Of a stretch of 64,000 nt of DNA, positions 1 to 10,720 are shown piece by piece. Position 1 is the stretch's first letter. Every line of letters begins with the position of its first letter. The stretch comes from Limnanthes douglasii subsp. nivea (taxonomy: Eukaryota; Streptophyta; Magnoliopsida; Brassicales; Limnanthaceae), in the NCBI GenBank assembly GCA_036936605.1, contig JAUPFV010000004.1, positions 63,946,352 through 64,010,351 of the forward strand. Direction: 5' to 3'. The notes beneath the pieces are model-generated. The model made no database searches, was not told the origin of the DNA, and saw nothing but the letters and a program-made list of their open reading frames with translations. The translations under genes were made by a program, and so were the position numbers.

Positions 1-1390
1 AGGGCAAGACATTCTGACTCACCAAAGCTCAAGAAATACTGACAGCAAGTAGAGAAGAGCGGGTAGTTCTGCCCCAAGTCCAATGGTAGCCATCGGTTAG
101 CAAAACGCACAGGTACAGGGTTAGTAGCCAGTTCATCAACCCGAGCATGGAAGTCCCACCGAGGGACTCGGTGGCGGCACTTTCGGTTTTGGGCTGAATT
201 GGAGAGCATCACCATTGTCATACGAGATACTGTCGGGACATTTCCCGAAGAGATTTTACATATCCAAACTAGAAAAGTATGATGGCAAAAAGGATCCGGA
301 TAACCATCTGGAGGCTTTCAATAACTTCATGTTAAGTTTTGATAACGCCGACAAGTTGTTGTGCCGAGCTTTTTCAATGACATTCAAGGATCGGGCATCC
401 AAGTGGTACAACCAGTTACCGCAGTGTTGCATAAAAAAATTTGGGATGTTTTGGATGATGTTGCGACAGCAATTCGTGGGAAGCAAGAGCATATGAGCTA
501 ATGGAGATACAATTTTCAACTATAAACAAAGGCTGGAAGAAAGCTTCAAGAATTATACCAGACGTTTTATTGATGCGAAGACTGACCTTGACCACTGCGA
601 GGAAAATATAGCTTTGATAAGATATCGTTTGGGGCTTCTCCCGGGACCGATGAAACAAGTGGTCACCAAAAAGCAGGATTTTACCGTTTCCACCCTCTTA
701 GCTTAGGTGGAAAAACATATATTAATTGAGGAGACTGAGGCGTCTGAGCTAGCAGCACAGATCCAGCAGAGTGCACAGGCATCGATTGTCACAAAACAGA
801 GCACTCAGTCTTGCTATATCCCGCAGGCTCAACCAATTAGCACGATACCACCAGCAGCTCAATCCACCCCGTCCAAGGCTCCTGCACCTCAAGCTCAGAG
901 GGCTAAACAGAATAATCAGGTGGCCACACGACCCATTTTCAACAAGTGGATCCGACCTGCCTACTTTGCTGACTTAACTGAATGTGTATCTACTATCTAC
1001 GAAAAGACTAAAAAAATGGAATTTACCGAAGGCCGTTTCCTATCCCAACACCCTGGGAAAGTAGGAATAATCGATACTGCACACACCGTGAGGATGTGGG
1101 GCACGACACCAAGGACTGTATTTCTCTCAAAAAGGAAATATAGATGCTGATAGAAAATGGGAAAATACTTAAGTATGTAAAGAAGAAGGCACAACAAGGT
1201 GCGGTTTCGAAAGAAATAGTGGCGGTACAAAAATCGGAGACAACAATGACAATTACCAAAGTAACAGACCTTTTTATGTATCTATCGAGTATCTCGATCC
1301 CGATGTCAATCGTAATATCATCGGGGTCATAGAAGAAGAAGTTGTAGAAGGCCGAAAAAAGGTAAGCAACCTCTGTCAATACTTTGAATC
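1..1390 (+). pseudogene. Gag of Tat copy 1, disrupted
   Basis: Gag forms the virus-like particle and binds the element RNA. The capsid-type core is read at 215-496 (KYDGKKDPDNHLEAF, then the WYNQLPQ motif) and matches the gag of copies 2 and 3 almost word for word. A stop follows at about 496, and the rest of the region is read in other frames. A proline/glutamine-rich linker lies at 707-1000. A zinc knuckle of the Tat type, CTHREDVGHDTKDC, is at 1078-1119 with its Cys and His residues present. The start codon is outside the window. Homology is firm. The exact number of frameshifts is not counted. Confidence 0.85.
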
Positions 1391-1391
1391 T

Positions 1392-1940
1392 TTGACGATC
1401 TTTGGAGGTGACTCTATGTTAGGGATCACCCATTCTTCCCGGAAACGACATATTGTAAATCTGGCGACTCAGTTGGAGGCTCAGACTTCTCCCCATGTGC
1501 GAGGAAATCCATCACCAATTTTTTATTTTGATGACGACAACATGAGGGACATAGTCGGCCCCCATGAAGACGCAGTCGTAATTGGAGCAACCATTGCTAG
1601 AGAGGAAGTCCGCCGCATACTCGTTGACACCGGGAGTTCAGCAAACATAATCTTCGCGTCTACTTTTTCCCAGTTCAAGAGACCCCCGGTGATTACGAGG
1701 TCAGATCGAACTATTGTGGGTTTTACACGTTCAACAGCGGTGGTGATAGGGGAGTTCGAGGGCATTGTACAACTCGGTCGTGGGCCATTCAAGAAGAAGG
1801 TCACTATTCTGTTTGTAGTAGTAGATGCACCAGCCTCGCATAACACGATTTTTGACAGATCGTGGTTATCACGGATGCATGCGGTGACATCTACTGTTCA
1901 TCAATGTTTAAAGTACATGGTCGGTAACAACGTGGGGTAG
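1392..1940 (+). pseudogene. Retropepsin-like protease of Tat copy 1
   Basis: This is the aspartic protease that would process the Gag-Pol polyprotein. The open frame of 182 codons contains the catalytic DTGSS at 1626-1640 followed by ANI, the best preserved active site of the three copies (copy 2 reads DIGSS, copy 3 DTDSS). It is preceded by the shared segment DIVGPHEDAVVIGA and followed by SWLSRMHAV. A stop at 1938-1940 separates it from the RT part, so the polyprotein is broken. The ATG at 1392 is only the first Met of the open segment, not a biological start. Confidence 0.85.
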
Positions 1941-2056
1941 TAAGAATCAACCAAAAAGCGGCCCGGGAATGCTACAACACAGCGTTAGCACCAAAAGGCG
2001 ATCATGAAATGGAGCAAGTACGGGACTAGCAGTTAAGAGGACTTCCACTAGGGTCA

Positions 2057-4660
2057 TTGCCTGTGGATAATCCTACGGAAGCTCCCAGCTTTTTGACTAC
2101 CGATGAAGATTGCAAGAAATATCAGTTAACTGAAGGAAAAATCATGAAAATCGGAACCAATTTGTCACCGGATTTTAGGGTGAAATTAATTTTATTGCTA
2201 CAAGAGATATTATATTTGTTCGCTTGGTGTTCGGAGGACGTTACCGGGGTCCCAGAAGACCTGATAATTCACAATTTGGCTATTAACCGAAACGTTCGAC
2301 CAATCTCGTAGAAGCGTCGGGATTTCTCTCCTGGAAAAAGCGGAAATCATTCTACGAGAAGTTGAAAGAATGCTTAGCGTCGGTCATATCAAAGAGTCAA
2401 AATACCCACTATGGACATCCAATCCCGTTTTGGTCAAAAATAAAAATGGCAAGTGGAGGATGTATGTAGATTTCACTGACCTCAACCGAGCATGCCCCAA
2501 AGATCCCTTCCCGGTGCCAAGAATCGACCAATTGGTCGATTCAACGTCGGGAAACAAACTAATCTCTTTTATGGATGCGTATGCGGGATATAACCAGATA
2601 AAGTTGAACTCGGTTGACTAAGAGAGAACGACGTTCATCATTGGGCGAGGGCTATACTATTACAAGGTTATGCTCTTCGGATTAAAAAACGTAGGAGAAA
2701 CCTATCGGAGGCTGGTGAACAAAGAATTCGAGAAACAGATTCGGAGGAACATGTAAGTCTATATCGATGACATGCTCGTAAAAAGCAAGACCGATGATGA
2801 CCACCTTACTGATTTGAGAGAAACGCTCGACAGTTTAAAAGATATAAACCTTAAGTTGAACCCAGAGAAATGTTCTTTTGGAGTACGGTCAGAAAAGTTT
2901 TTAGGCTTCCTAGTTAGCGAGAGAGAAATTGAAGCAGACCCATTCCAGCTGCAGGCTCTGGCAAGCATGGCCCCTCCAATGAGTATCAAGGAAGTTCAGA
3001 TATTAACCGGACGCTTAGCGGCTCTAAACCGGTTTATATCTCGCTCATCTGACAAGTGTGCTCCCTTTTTTCAGGTTCTGAGAAATGCTAAATCTTTCGT
3101 TTGGACACCATCTTGTGATGAGGATTTCTTAGGAATAAATTCATCCCCGAATCTTTTAACAAAGCCTCTGAAAGAGAAAATTCTTTTTCTCTACGTGGCG
3201 GTTTCTGATTTTGCAGTGAGCGCGGCTTTGGTCAGTGAATCAGGAGCAATCCCGAAAGCGGTATATTTTATGAGCAAAAGCTTGTTAGATGCGGAGACGA
3301 GATACTTGAAACTGGAAAAGATGGCATTGGCTTTAGTAACCGCGGTACGAAAAATGCGACCATACTTCCAAGCTCAGTCGATTGTCGTCCGAATGTCGTT
3401 TCCACTTAAATATATGCTACAACGCCCGGACATGTCGGGACAGATATCCAAATGGTCGGTCGAACAGAGCGACTTTGATATCGATTTTGAGCCAAGAATG
3501 ACCATTAAAGGCCAGGCCTTGGCTGATTTTATAGTCGAATTTCATTCCAGCCGACCATAAGTAGTGGAATCACCCAAGGGTGATAAGCAAGACGAATGGA
3601 TTATCATAACTGATGGAGGGTCGAACGTCAGCGGTTGCGGAGCAGGCGTACAGATAACCACCCCTACGGGCATAATGATACACCAAGAATATTTCTTTGC
3701 GGGGCCGCTCATTGCGGTTACAAAACGTTGATAATGAGAGTTTTCTTTGCGGGTTTTTATTGGCTAACGATAATCGCTGACGCGAAAGACATAGTAAACA
3801 CGTGTGATACTTGTCAAAGGTTCGCAAATGCGATCCATATGCCCGCAGCCTCGTTGGAATTAATATCGGAAGGCCTCCTTTTTGACCGATGGGGAATCGA
3901 CCTAGTGGGACCATTACCCATGGCATCTGGCGCAAGGAAAATGATTGTGGTGGCAGTGGATTACTTCTCTAAATGGTAGAAGTCGAGCCACTGTCGGGAA
4001 CAAAGACTAAAGATATCATTAAATTTATTTGGTCGAACATCTGCTGCATATAAGGGGTCCCCTAAAGACTCACGATAGACAACGAACCACAGTTTGATAG
4101 CAACGAGATGAAATATTTTTGTTCGACCTATAGGGTCAGGCAATGTTTTTCATCTCCTTTCCATCTGTAGGCGAACGGGCAAGTTGAGGTCACAAACCGG
4201 ACTATCATAGATGGGCTCAAGAAAAACTTGGAAGGAAAAGCCGGAAAGTGGCCAGATTATCTACAGGAAGTTCTTTGGGCCTACCGCACCACTCCCCGAA
4301 CGGAGACTCAAGAATCACCCTACACCTTAGTCTATGGGATGGATGCGGTAACCCTTGCGGAATCGATTTTCCCATCCTTTAGGGTCGGGAGGTATGATGA
4401 AAACAGAAACGGGGATGACAGGCGATTGGCTCTTGATTTATTAGAGAAAAAGCGGAGCCGAACTCACTTAAATTCACTACATTATCAGACCTTAATGAGG
4501 AGCTGGTATGCGTTGAAAGTGCGCCAATGAGATTTCAAAGTAGGATACAAAGTTTTGAGAAGGGTTTTCCTGCACACTAAGGACAAAAGCCTCGGCAAAC
4601 TTGCTCCAAATTGAGAGGGCCCGTATCAGGTAGTGGAAAAATTCAAGACCGGGGCGTATC
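2057..4660 (+). pseudogene. Pol of Tat copy 1: RT, RNase H, truncated aRNase H, integrase
   Basis: The RT fingers and palm read at 2370-2621 (HIKESKYPLW, KNGKWRMYVDFTDLN) and the catalytic YIDD is at 2760-2771. In-frame stops occur at 2619-2621 and at 2754-2756, the second replacing the residue just before VYIDD. RNase H follows at about 3180-3440 (SKSLLDAETRYLKLEKMALALV). A second RNase H begins at about 3600 (ITDGGSNVSGCGAG) but breaks off after about 30 residues and runs straight into the integrase zinc finger (HCGYKTLIMRV, CDTCQR). The integrase core starts at GIDLVGPLPMASG, has a stop at 3977-3979 and frameshifts, and ends near 4660. Confidence 0.87.
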
Positions 4661-4680
4661 AGGTAGTGGTTTTTAATGCA

Positions 4681-4917
4681 TAGAACCTTAATTGGTTTTT
4701 CAGTTTCTAACTGATCCACGATTTTTCCCAACCCTAAAGGGAAATTTTCAATTGAATATTGATCTAGAACTTTAATTGGTTTTTCAGTTTTTAACTGATC
4801 CACGATTTTTCCCGCCCCTAAAGGGAAATTTTCAGTTGAATATTGATCTACAGAACCTGAATTGGTTTTACAATTGTTAACTGATCCACGATTTTTCCCG
4901 ACCCTAAAGGGAACCTT
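4681..4917 (+). repeat. Tandem repeat, 3 copies of about 84-86 bp
   Basis: Copies begin at 4681, 4765 and about 4851. Each holds the words AATTGGTTTT, CTGATCCACGATTTTTCCC and CCTAAAGGGAA. The array sits between the end of pol and the 3' end of the convergent antisense ORF, the same slot occupied by a larger repeat array in copy 3. The antisense frame runs out inside the array. Confidence 0.9.
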
Positions 4918-7435
4918 GACGCCACCAACTGCTGAGCTTGGTCGTCACGGTCTTTTTTAACCTGCGAAAACAAGGTGCTCAAGGATTCGTTCTTTCCTTG
5001 AAGCACAACCAGAGCTTCCTCAACTTTCGACGCTCTTTCCTCCGCCTTTTTAGCCCCTTCCCCTAGGAGCGTTTTTCCCGCGTCTCTCTCTTTAAGAGCG
5101 ATTTCCAGCTCGACTTTTTTCTCCTTAGCGTCGGTCAATTTTTGGCTCAGCTTCCCCGCCCTCCTCTCTTTCATAGCCAGCGGTACAATCATGTTGTACA
5201 ATGACAAGGATAGCACATCATTGGCTCGTAAGGAAAAGTTGTGCGGGCTCATAGAAACCGACATTACAGGCAGTTTTGTGCCACTTGACGAGGCTCCATC
5301 AGCTTTTCTTGCTTTAGAAGGGCCGACCTTCTTCTCCCCTGGTGAAAGTTCCCCGACCTCATCATTATCAGGAATCACGACGACTGTGGCATTCTCTGCC
5401 GATACAGCTGCGGAAGCAACAAGATCCCCACATCTAGCTCCTTCCTCATGTTGCTCAAAGAGCGCTGAATAGTCGCATTCTCCACAAGCATCGGAACATT
5501 ATCGGCAACTCCAACCTCTGTTTTCTTCTTCACACGTTTCGGTTTTTTGGCCTCGTTGTCGTCAGTTGCGGAGTTCTTTCGCTTCTTCTTCACCTCTTTG
5601 GGGAAATTGACCTTCTCAGCCTCGACAGCAACCGTTGGCTCTTTTCCAGCAACGTCAGCCTCAATCTTTTCTGTATTTTCCTGCTCTGCACCTTCATCAG
5701 ATTTTGAGTGTTTGCTAGGTGCTTTGTTACGCTTTGGGAGAAACAGATGTGCGTCGGGCGCATCATTTTTGGCAACCAAATCCACCAAACTAGGTGGCTG
5801 GCGCAGTTGTTCCAGGTTTGTTAGAGCAACGCCAAAGGTTGCTCATTATAAGGTTGGTGTTCTTAAAACATCGGTGGAATGCTCGACCCCAATTCCTTCG
5901 GGAGAAGTCCTTCAAAATTTGGAAAGTTATTTTGACAGCTTCAAAATAGTCATTCTTCAACCCCTAAATATACTCCTTGGAAACTAGACAAAGGATCGGT
6001 CACTATTTTTTTTTATTACCATTAACGTCCGTAGCAACCGCATCGGGTTGTCTTTGGTATATGGATGACCATTTTCCTAGCAGCCACTAATGAAGACGAA
6101 CTGATGCTTCCACGACTTGTCGCCCTCAAGAAATTCATTCACAATCTTCCAAGTATTCCCCAAAGAGGAGTAGAAGAAAGGTAGTCTTGGCGACTTGGAA
6201 AGCCCGGACATAGCACTGTACTCCTCCATCAGCATAACACGGCCTGACAACCGAGAAGCCATGATACAAGACATAAGCGTGTACCACGCATTCGGAGTCA
6301 GCTGGGAGGGGAAAATACCGAAAACCTCGAAATATCTAGCGATCTCAAGATCCAGAGGAAATCTGAGACCCCAATTGAAAAGCTCAGTAAAGACGACAAT
6401 CTCTCGAGATTTGACATGCAGTGGCGTTTCCCTAGGAACGGGAAATCATACTTTTACGCATTTCGGAATTCCCCACCGGATCAGAAGCTCGGACTGCTCG
6501 GTATCAGTGAAATACATATACTTGCCCTCAAATAGGGCGATGACATTATCCCTACACAGAGATCGGTGGTAGGTAATTGTCATTACAGCGTCTACCACCG
6601 GAGGAAGAGGCTCCTCAGGTGGAACGTTCGCACCCTCGCCCGCAGCGACAACACCATTTTCAGCTTCGTTTCCCTCTGCGGGACCATCCCCCAAAACTGC
6701 TAAGTTGGTCACCTCATGCTCATTGTCAGCGGTAGTCTGTGCACCCTCAGTGCCTTTAGCCTCAGCTTCCTCTAGAATTTGGGAACCAGGTACCTTTGCG
6801 TTTTTGTGGGAGGAAGGTTTCACGAAGCTAGAACTGCTATCGGTGCGATTATGTTTTGATCCACTTTCCCGCAGCCTTTGTGCACGTTCTATTTCCAGCT
6901 TCTGACGCTCAGTATCCCTTCGAGCAACACCCAAAGGAGAAGCAGCGGTATTAATATCGATTCAAACGCCGACAATGGTGGGGTTAAATTGCACCAGTTC
7001 GAGTGAGATGCCACCCACTAGCAAGGAAGATGCGCTCGAGTCACCCATCGTGAGGAATTTGGGTTTGCTGATGCGTTCGGGAAAAAGAGGAGAGAGTGAG
7101 TTACCAGTTACTTTTGTCGGTAAGAGCGTCGGTTGATCAGAGAGATTGACGGGGAAATTCGGGGAAGAGCTGCTAGAAGGAATGAGGATCGCTGCGGGGT
7201 TTGGAGCGGCAACTGGCTCTGGCGCGATGAACGATTCCGCGGGCACGGGCGTTGACTGGACATGATCGTGGGGAAGAAGAACGGGTGTGAAGGGTTTTTT
7301 CTTGGAATCCCAAATCAATCCTACGGCTCAAGATTCTTCAGCTCGGTCGCTAATGCTAGTATAGTCGATAAATCCAAACACGGGCTTCGGTTTCTCTTTA
7401 GGCTTCTGAGTATGCTGCGGTTTTTTCTTTTCCAT
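4848..7435 (-). pseudogene. Antisense ORF of Tat copy 1, disrupted
   Basis: This long coding region on the minus strand begins at ATG 7435 (MEKKKPQHTQ), with a TATA-like box about 90 nt upstream. It reads through Ser/Pro- and charge-rich segments (7318-6446) to a conserved domain at about 6500-6077 (LIRWGIPKCVKV, ELFNWGLRFPLD, LMSCIMASRLSG, HQFVFISG). After an interruption it continues with a Lys/Glu-rich basic part (5788-5375) and a coiled coil (5300-4930). It aligns domain by domain with the antisense ORF of copy 2, but carries several stops and frameshifts and lacks the MVLLFHxKF segment seen in copies 2 and 3. Function is unknown. Additional antisense ORFs are a known trait of Tat elements. 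The middle domain may correspond to Pfam 'putative gypsy type transposon' (PF04195), which I infer and did not test. Confidence 0.75.
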
Positions 7436-7523
7436 AAAAACTGGTTTCTCTCTCTAGAATACTAAGGAGGACTCTCTCTCTCTAGGATTTCTCTGAGGGA
7501 GCAAGTTGTGATAAGGGAAGAGG

Positions 7524-7531
7524 TATTTATA
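7524..7531 (-). promoter_or_regulatory. TATA-like box upstream of antisense ORF, copy 1
   Basis: On the minus strand this reads TATAAATA, about 90 nt before the antisense start at 7435. A TATAAAT stands at nearly the same distance (about 98 nt) in copy 2. The conservation of position, not the motif alone, is the support. Confidence 0.5.
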
Positions 7532-7535
7532 GGCA

Positions 7536-8103
7536 TCTTGGTGCCTTAACCGCTTTGCGCTTGGGGAAGTCCAAACGAAAAAAAAGTTGCGGGAAGTCAA
7601 AGAGTCTCCTAGAGAGGTGTGCAATCGGACACGCTTCGAATGAAAGAACGACACTTGTAAGTCGAAACCAGCTACGCAAGAAATAGGTAATCATCAAGCT
7701 AACCTCATAGGCGTGCGCTGGCATCAGAATTCGCGTGTTCCTCAAGCGAGCTCCACGTGTCCACTAATGCGAAGAACAAAAGTGGATAACCTCTCGGGCG
7801 GGCCTGGCGACCCGGTTAAGCCCAAGAAAGATCTACCACTAGAGCCCAATAAGCTCATCACTCTAGGTCGGACCGCTGGGGACAAGATTAATCCTCCCCA
7901 AGGTGTTAAGACACAAGAAGCGGACCAGTCTCGTTGTTTTTTGAATAGGTTGGGCATAACCGCGAGGGAATCCTTTCTGAAACCCTAGGAGGCATGATCT
8001 CGAGGCATTTAGTCGAGACACCCTTGAAGACATGAGTCTAAGGTAATTTTTGACAGTGGTTTTTTCTCGCTTACTCATGAGTCTTCATTCCGAAGCTCTT
8101 GAA
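7536..8103. other. 3' untranslated region of Tat copy 1
   Basis: This stretch between the antisense gene promoter and the polypurine tract has no open frame with recognisable homology on either strand. Short ORFs here (7527-7745, 7713-7988) show no motif. It is relatively GC-rich compared with the flanking DNA, like the rest of the element. Confidence 0.6.
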
Positions 8104-8117
8104 GACTAGGGGGCTAC
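8104..8117 (+). other. Polypurine tract of Tat copy 1
   Basis: GACTAGGGGGCTAC directly precedes the LTR start TGATAAGG. Copy 2 has the closely similar AAAAAAGGGGCTAC just before its 3' LTR. This is the expected site of plus-strand priming and marks 8118 as the left border of a 3' LTR. Confidence 0.75.
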
Positions 8118-8440
8118 TGATAAGGAAATAATCCGTCGGGTCCATCAGTAAAAATATTAATTGTAAAATGTAATAAACCCATTAGTTTATTTATTATTAA
8201 TTAGAGGACAACGTGCTAAGAAGGTTAAATGTAAGGGACTAACAAGTAATAATACAAGGACTATTTGGGACATAAATGAAGACCACTTCTCCCACTATAT
8301 AAGGGAGCCCATTTATTCCTGGGTAGGTGGACATTCTTTAATACTTTCTCTTTCTACTTTCTCTCTTTACATTCCTTACTCTAGTCACATCAAACACTAG
8401 ATCCAAGATTCCCCTTTTTTTGTTATTCTTTTACTCATCA
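8118..8440 (+). repeat. LTR of Tat copy 1 (323 bp)
   Basis: The LTR runs from TGATAAGG to CTCATCA (TG...CA termini). It is preceded by the polypurine tract, so it is the 3' LTR of copy 1. A TATA box, TATATAA, is at 8296-8302. It is followed one base later by a primer-binding site, which normally follows a 5' LTR. It therefore looks like an LTR shared by two internal regions. Confidence 0.8.
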
Positions 8441-8441
8441 T

Positions 8442-8459
8442 TGGCGCCGTCTGTGGGAA
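8442..8459 (+). other. Primer-binding site following the LTR
   Basis: TGGCGCCGTCTGTGGGAA begins with TGG, complementary to a tRNA CCA end, one base after the LTR. Copies 2 and 3 have related, more decayed sites in the same position relative to their 5' LTRs. I do not assign the tRNA. About 70-150 bp of leader-like sequence, including an ATG at about 8514, follows before LINE sequence begins. Confidence 0.75.
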
Positions 8460-8599
8460 CACGTGATACCTGAAGGGCATCTTTTTCCTCGAAATCACGA
8501 TTTTAATTCAATAATGAACGATGAGGTGATTGGGTGTCCTATAGATCAACACTCCTTTAGACTATTAAAGTGGTGTCATAGCTTCAACCCTAGTGTTGA

Positions 8600-10720
8600 A
8601 TCTCCAAAACCCTAATTTGGGTAACCTTCCCATATATGTCTGATTATATATATAATCAAGACACTATGAACCAAATTGCAAAGATCATAGGTCAGCCTCT
8701 GTCAATCTGGACACCTACCAAAAATAAGGTCAGGTTTAATTTGTGTAAGGCATAGATTGAGACGGATGTCTCAACTTTTTTCATTCAAAAATTTTGGTTG
8801 GGTTTGGTGATATAGATGCCTATTGGCAAAAATTCATATATGTTAACATGCTATAATATTACTTACAATGCAAGAACTTAGGTCACAACTCAAAAAATTG
8901 TAAAACAAATCTATATTAAATAAAGAACAACACACTGCAATTATAATCACTCAAATTCTAACTCATTAGAAGACTCAAACTAGAACCCATCTTCTAAAAA
9001 AGAAACATGGGTTCCAAAATTAAGTCAGTGGTTGTCAAAGACACTAATAAAAAAGGCTTAAAGTACTTAATCAATACATGAAACTAATACAATTACACAA
9101 GAGAGTTCACCAAATACATCTCCAATAGAAGGCAATTTGTCTTTGCCTCTTACTCAGACCTGCGAGAACAATAATATCGACAATATAAATCTAAAAAATA
9201 ATAAAAATATTAAGTCTAATATTACTTGTTCTGAGATAATTTAGACGGCTAAAATAATAGATAAAGTATCCTCAGAGGTTACTAATCAAAAAATAATTGA
9301 AGCATTGCAAACTATTAAACTAGGCACACCTTCAACTCTAAAAATAATTTTGAAAATATGGATTCATAATCTAACTCACCCAATCCAACAACAACTGGTA
9401 GCCTCCCAATATCTCTGATCTTTAACAAATTTGCTGGAAAAAAGACAACAAAAAGAGAATTAGTAAGAAACTCAAAAGACTAAAATCAAAACACTTAAAG
9501 GCCCACTAAACACCAAAACAGTTACCCTAAAAGGGTTATCCATGGTGAGGATAATAATAGCCTGAGGGTAGGCTAGTAATTTGTTTTGGTGTTTTATATT
9601 AGTGTGTGGGTGTTATGTATTTAGAGTAGAGAGTAGAGAGATAATTAAGCAGCCTGGTAGCAGTTAATTCTCATTACCTCCACTTAATGCAGGTGGTTGG
9701 GTATTTATATTCTGATGTTTGGGCCCTTATGGGCTTTCGGGTCATGTTTAATGGACCCGGGTCATGTTCAAAGACCCATGAGCTCTAAGTAGGAGAGCAA
9801 GTAGCTTAGTCAAGAAGTGTTTAGGTTTTTTAGTACTTTTTTCATAGTTCGAACAGTCCTATGGTCATTGTGCTCAAAGTGATCTGTCTGGTCCGTGTGA
9901 TGTGTCCGGTCTGGAGGCCTTGGACCGATCTGTTCTTGTCCGGGGAGCGTGCAGAATTCGGACTCATCAATCCATACCCTTTAATATAAGCTTTATATAA
10001 CAATCACAATTTTAAATTTGGAATTCTCGTGGTGTTAACAACAAATTTACATCTAAAAGAATCAAATCAATAATCAAATCTAAAAATATAGATTTTATTG
10101 CTCTACAAGAGCCAATTGTATCTACTATCAAACTTGAAAAGTTTACCAAACTGATAGGTTTTCAGTTTGGTCTTGCCACTGTTAATAAAAAATTGGGTTA
10201 TATGGAATGAAAATTTCAGGTTCAAATTTTAATAGATAATGAATAATTTTTACATATGTCAATAAGACACACTTCACTCAACTAAGATTTTCTAGTTATT
10301 TTTATCTATGCAAAATGTACTAGATATCAAAGACTAGAACTTTGGGGTAACCTAAAGCAAACAACATAGTCAAACTAAATTGTGATGGATCATGTCTACT
10401 TGATGGATCATGTCTACTTAATGGATCATATCTCCTTAATGTAGAATCTGATAGTGATTGTATTATCAGAGACTCTAATGGATTTATAATTGCTGCTATT
10501 GGCAGGTGTTATGTTTATGGTAAAACATCATGGTACTTAGCACAAATCATTAGATGCTTCAAAAAGCTAATTTATCAAATTATCAACATAATCCATATCT
10601 ATAGGGATCAAAATCTTACAGCTGACTAGCTAACAAAATAGACATTAACTCAGTGCTATAACTCGGTGCTATAACTTTACTAGAAAGTCTAGTCGTGGGC
10701 TATTTGAGACTTGACCCTTG
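8600..10720 (+). mobile_element. L1-like LINE remnant, internally deleted, plus strand
   Basis: Three blocks of LINE homology occur in the right order. ORF1 C-terminal part is at about 8600-8900 (IAKIIGQPLSIWTPT, a DUF4283-type signature, then a decayed CCHC knuckle). The start of the APE-type endonuclease is at about 10020-10200 (NSRGVNN, DFIALQEP). The RNase H-like domain is at about 10375-10720 (CIIRDSNGFIIAAI, HIYRDQNLTAD). The reverse transcriptase is missing between the last two. A solo LTR splits the first two blocks. Many stops show that it is old. Confidence 0.7.
9543..9969 (-). mobile_element. Solo LTR related to Tat copy 2, reverse orientation (427 bp)
   Basis: Read on the minus strand, it starts TGATGAGTCCG (complement of 9959-9969) and ends TTATCCTCACCA (complement of 9543-9554), both as in the copy 2 LTR (16695-17070). 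It also has the shared TATAAATACCCAACC block (9694-9709). It is flanked by a perfect 5-bp target-site duplication, ATCCA at 9538-9542 and 9970-9974. No internal sequence is present, so it arose by LTR-LTR recombination. It lies inside the LINE remnant. Confidence 0.9.

Larger units (their letters stand above)
1..8440 (+). mobile_element. Ty3/gypsy Tat-clade LTR retrotransposon, copy 1 (5' end outside window)
   Basis: The order gag, protease, reverse transcriptase, RNase H, start of a second RNase H, integrase on the plus strand, then a long antisense ORF, polypurine tract and LTR, is the Tat (Ogre/Retand-like) arrangement. The 5' LTR, leader and start of gag lie left of the window. Every coding part carries stops or frameshifts and there is a deletion of about 580 bp between the second RNase H and integrase, so the copy is dead. 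The only visible LTR (8118-8440) starts TGATAAGG and ends in CA. What follows it is not flanking DNA but a primer-binding site (see that entry). Clade assignment is from domain order and motifs read by eye. Confidence 0.88.

Noticed and set aside
8118..8440. Reading this LTR as the 5' LTR of an element extending right
   Set aside because: After about 150 bp of leader-like DNA the sequence turns into LINE remnants, with no gag to the right. The polypurine tract on the left ties it to copy 1.
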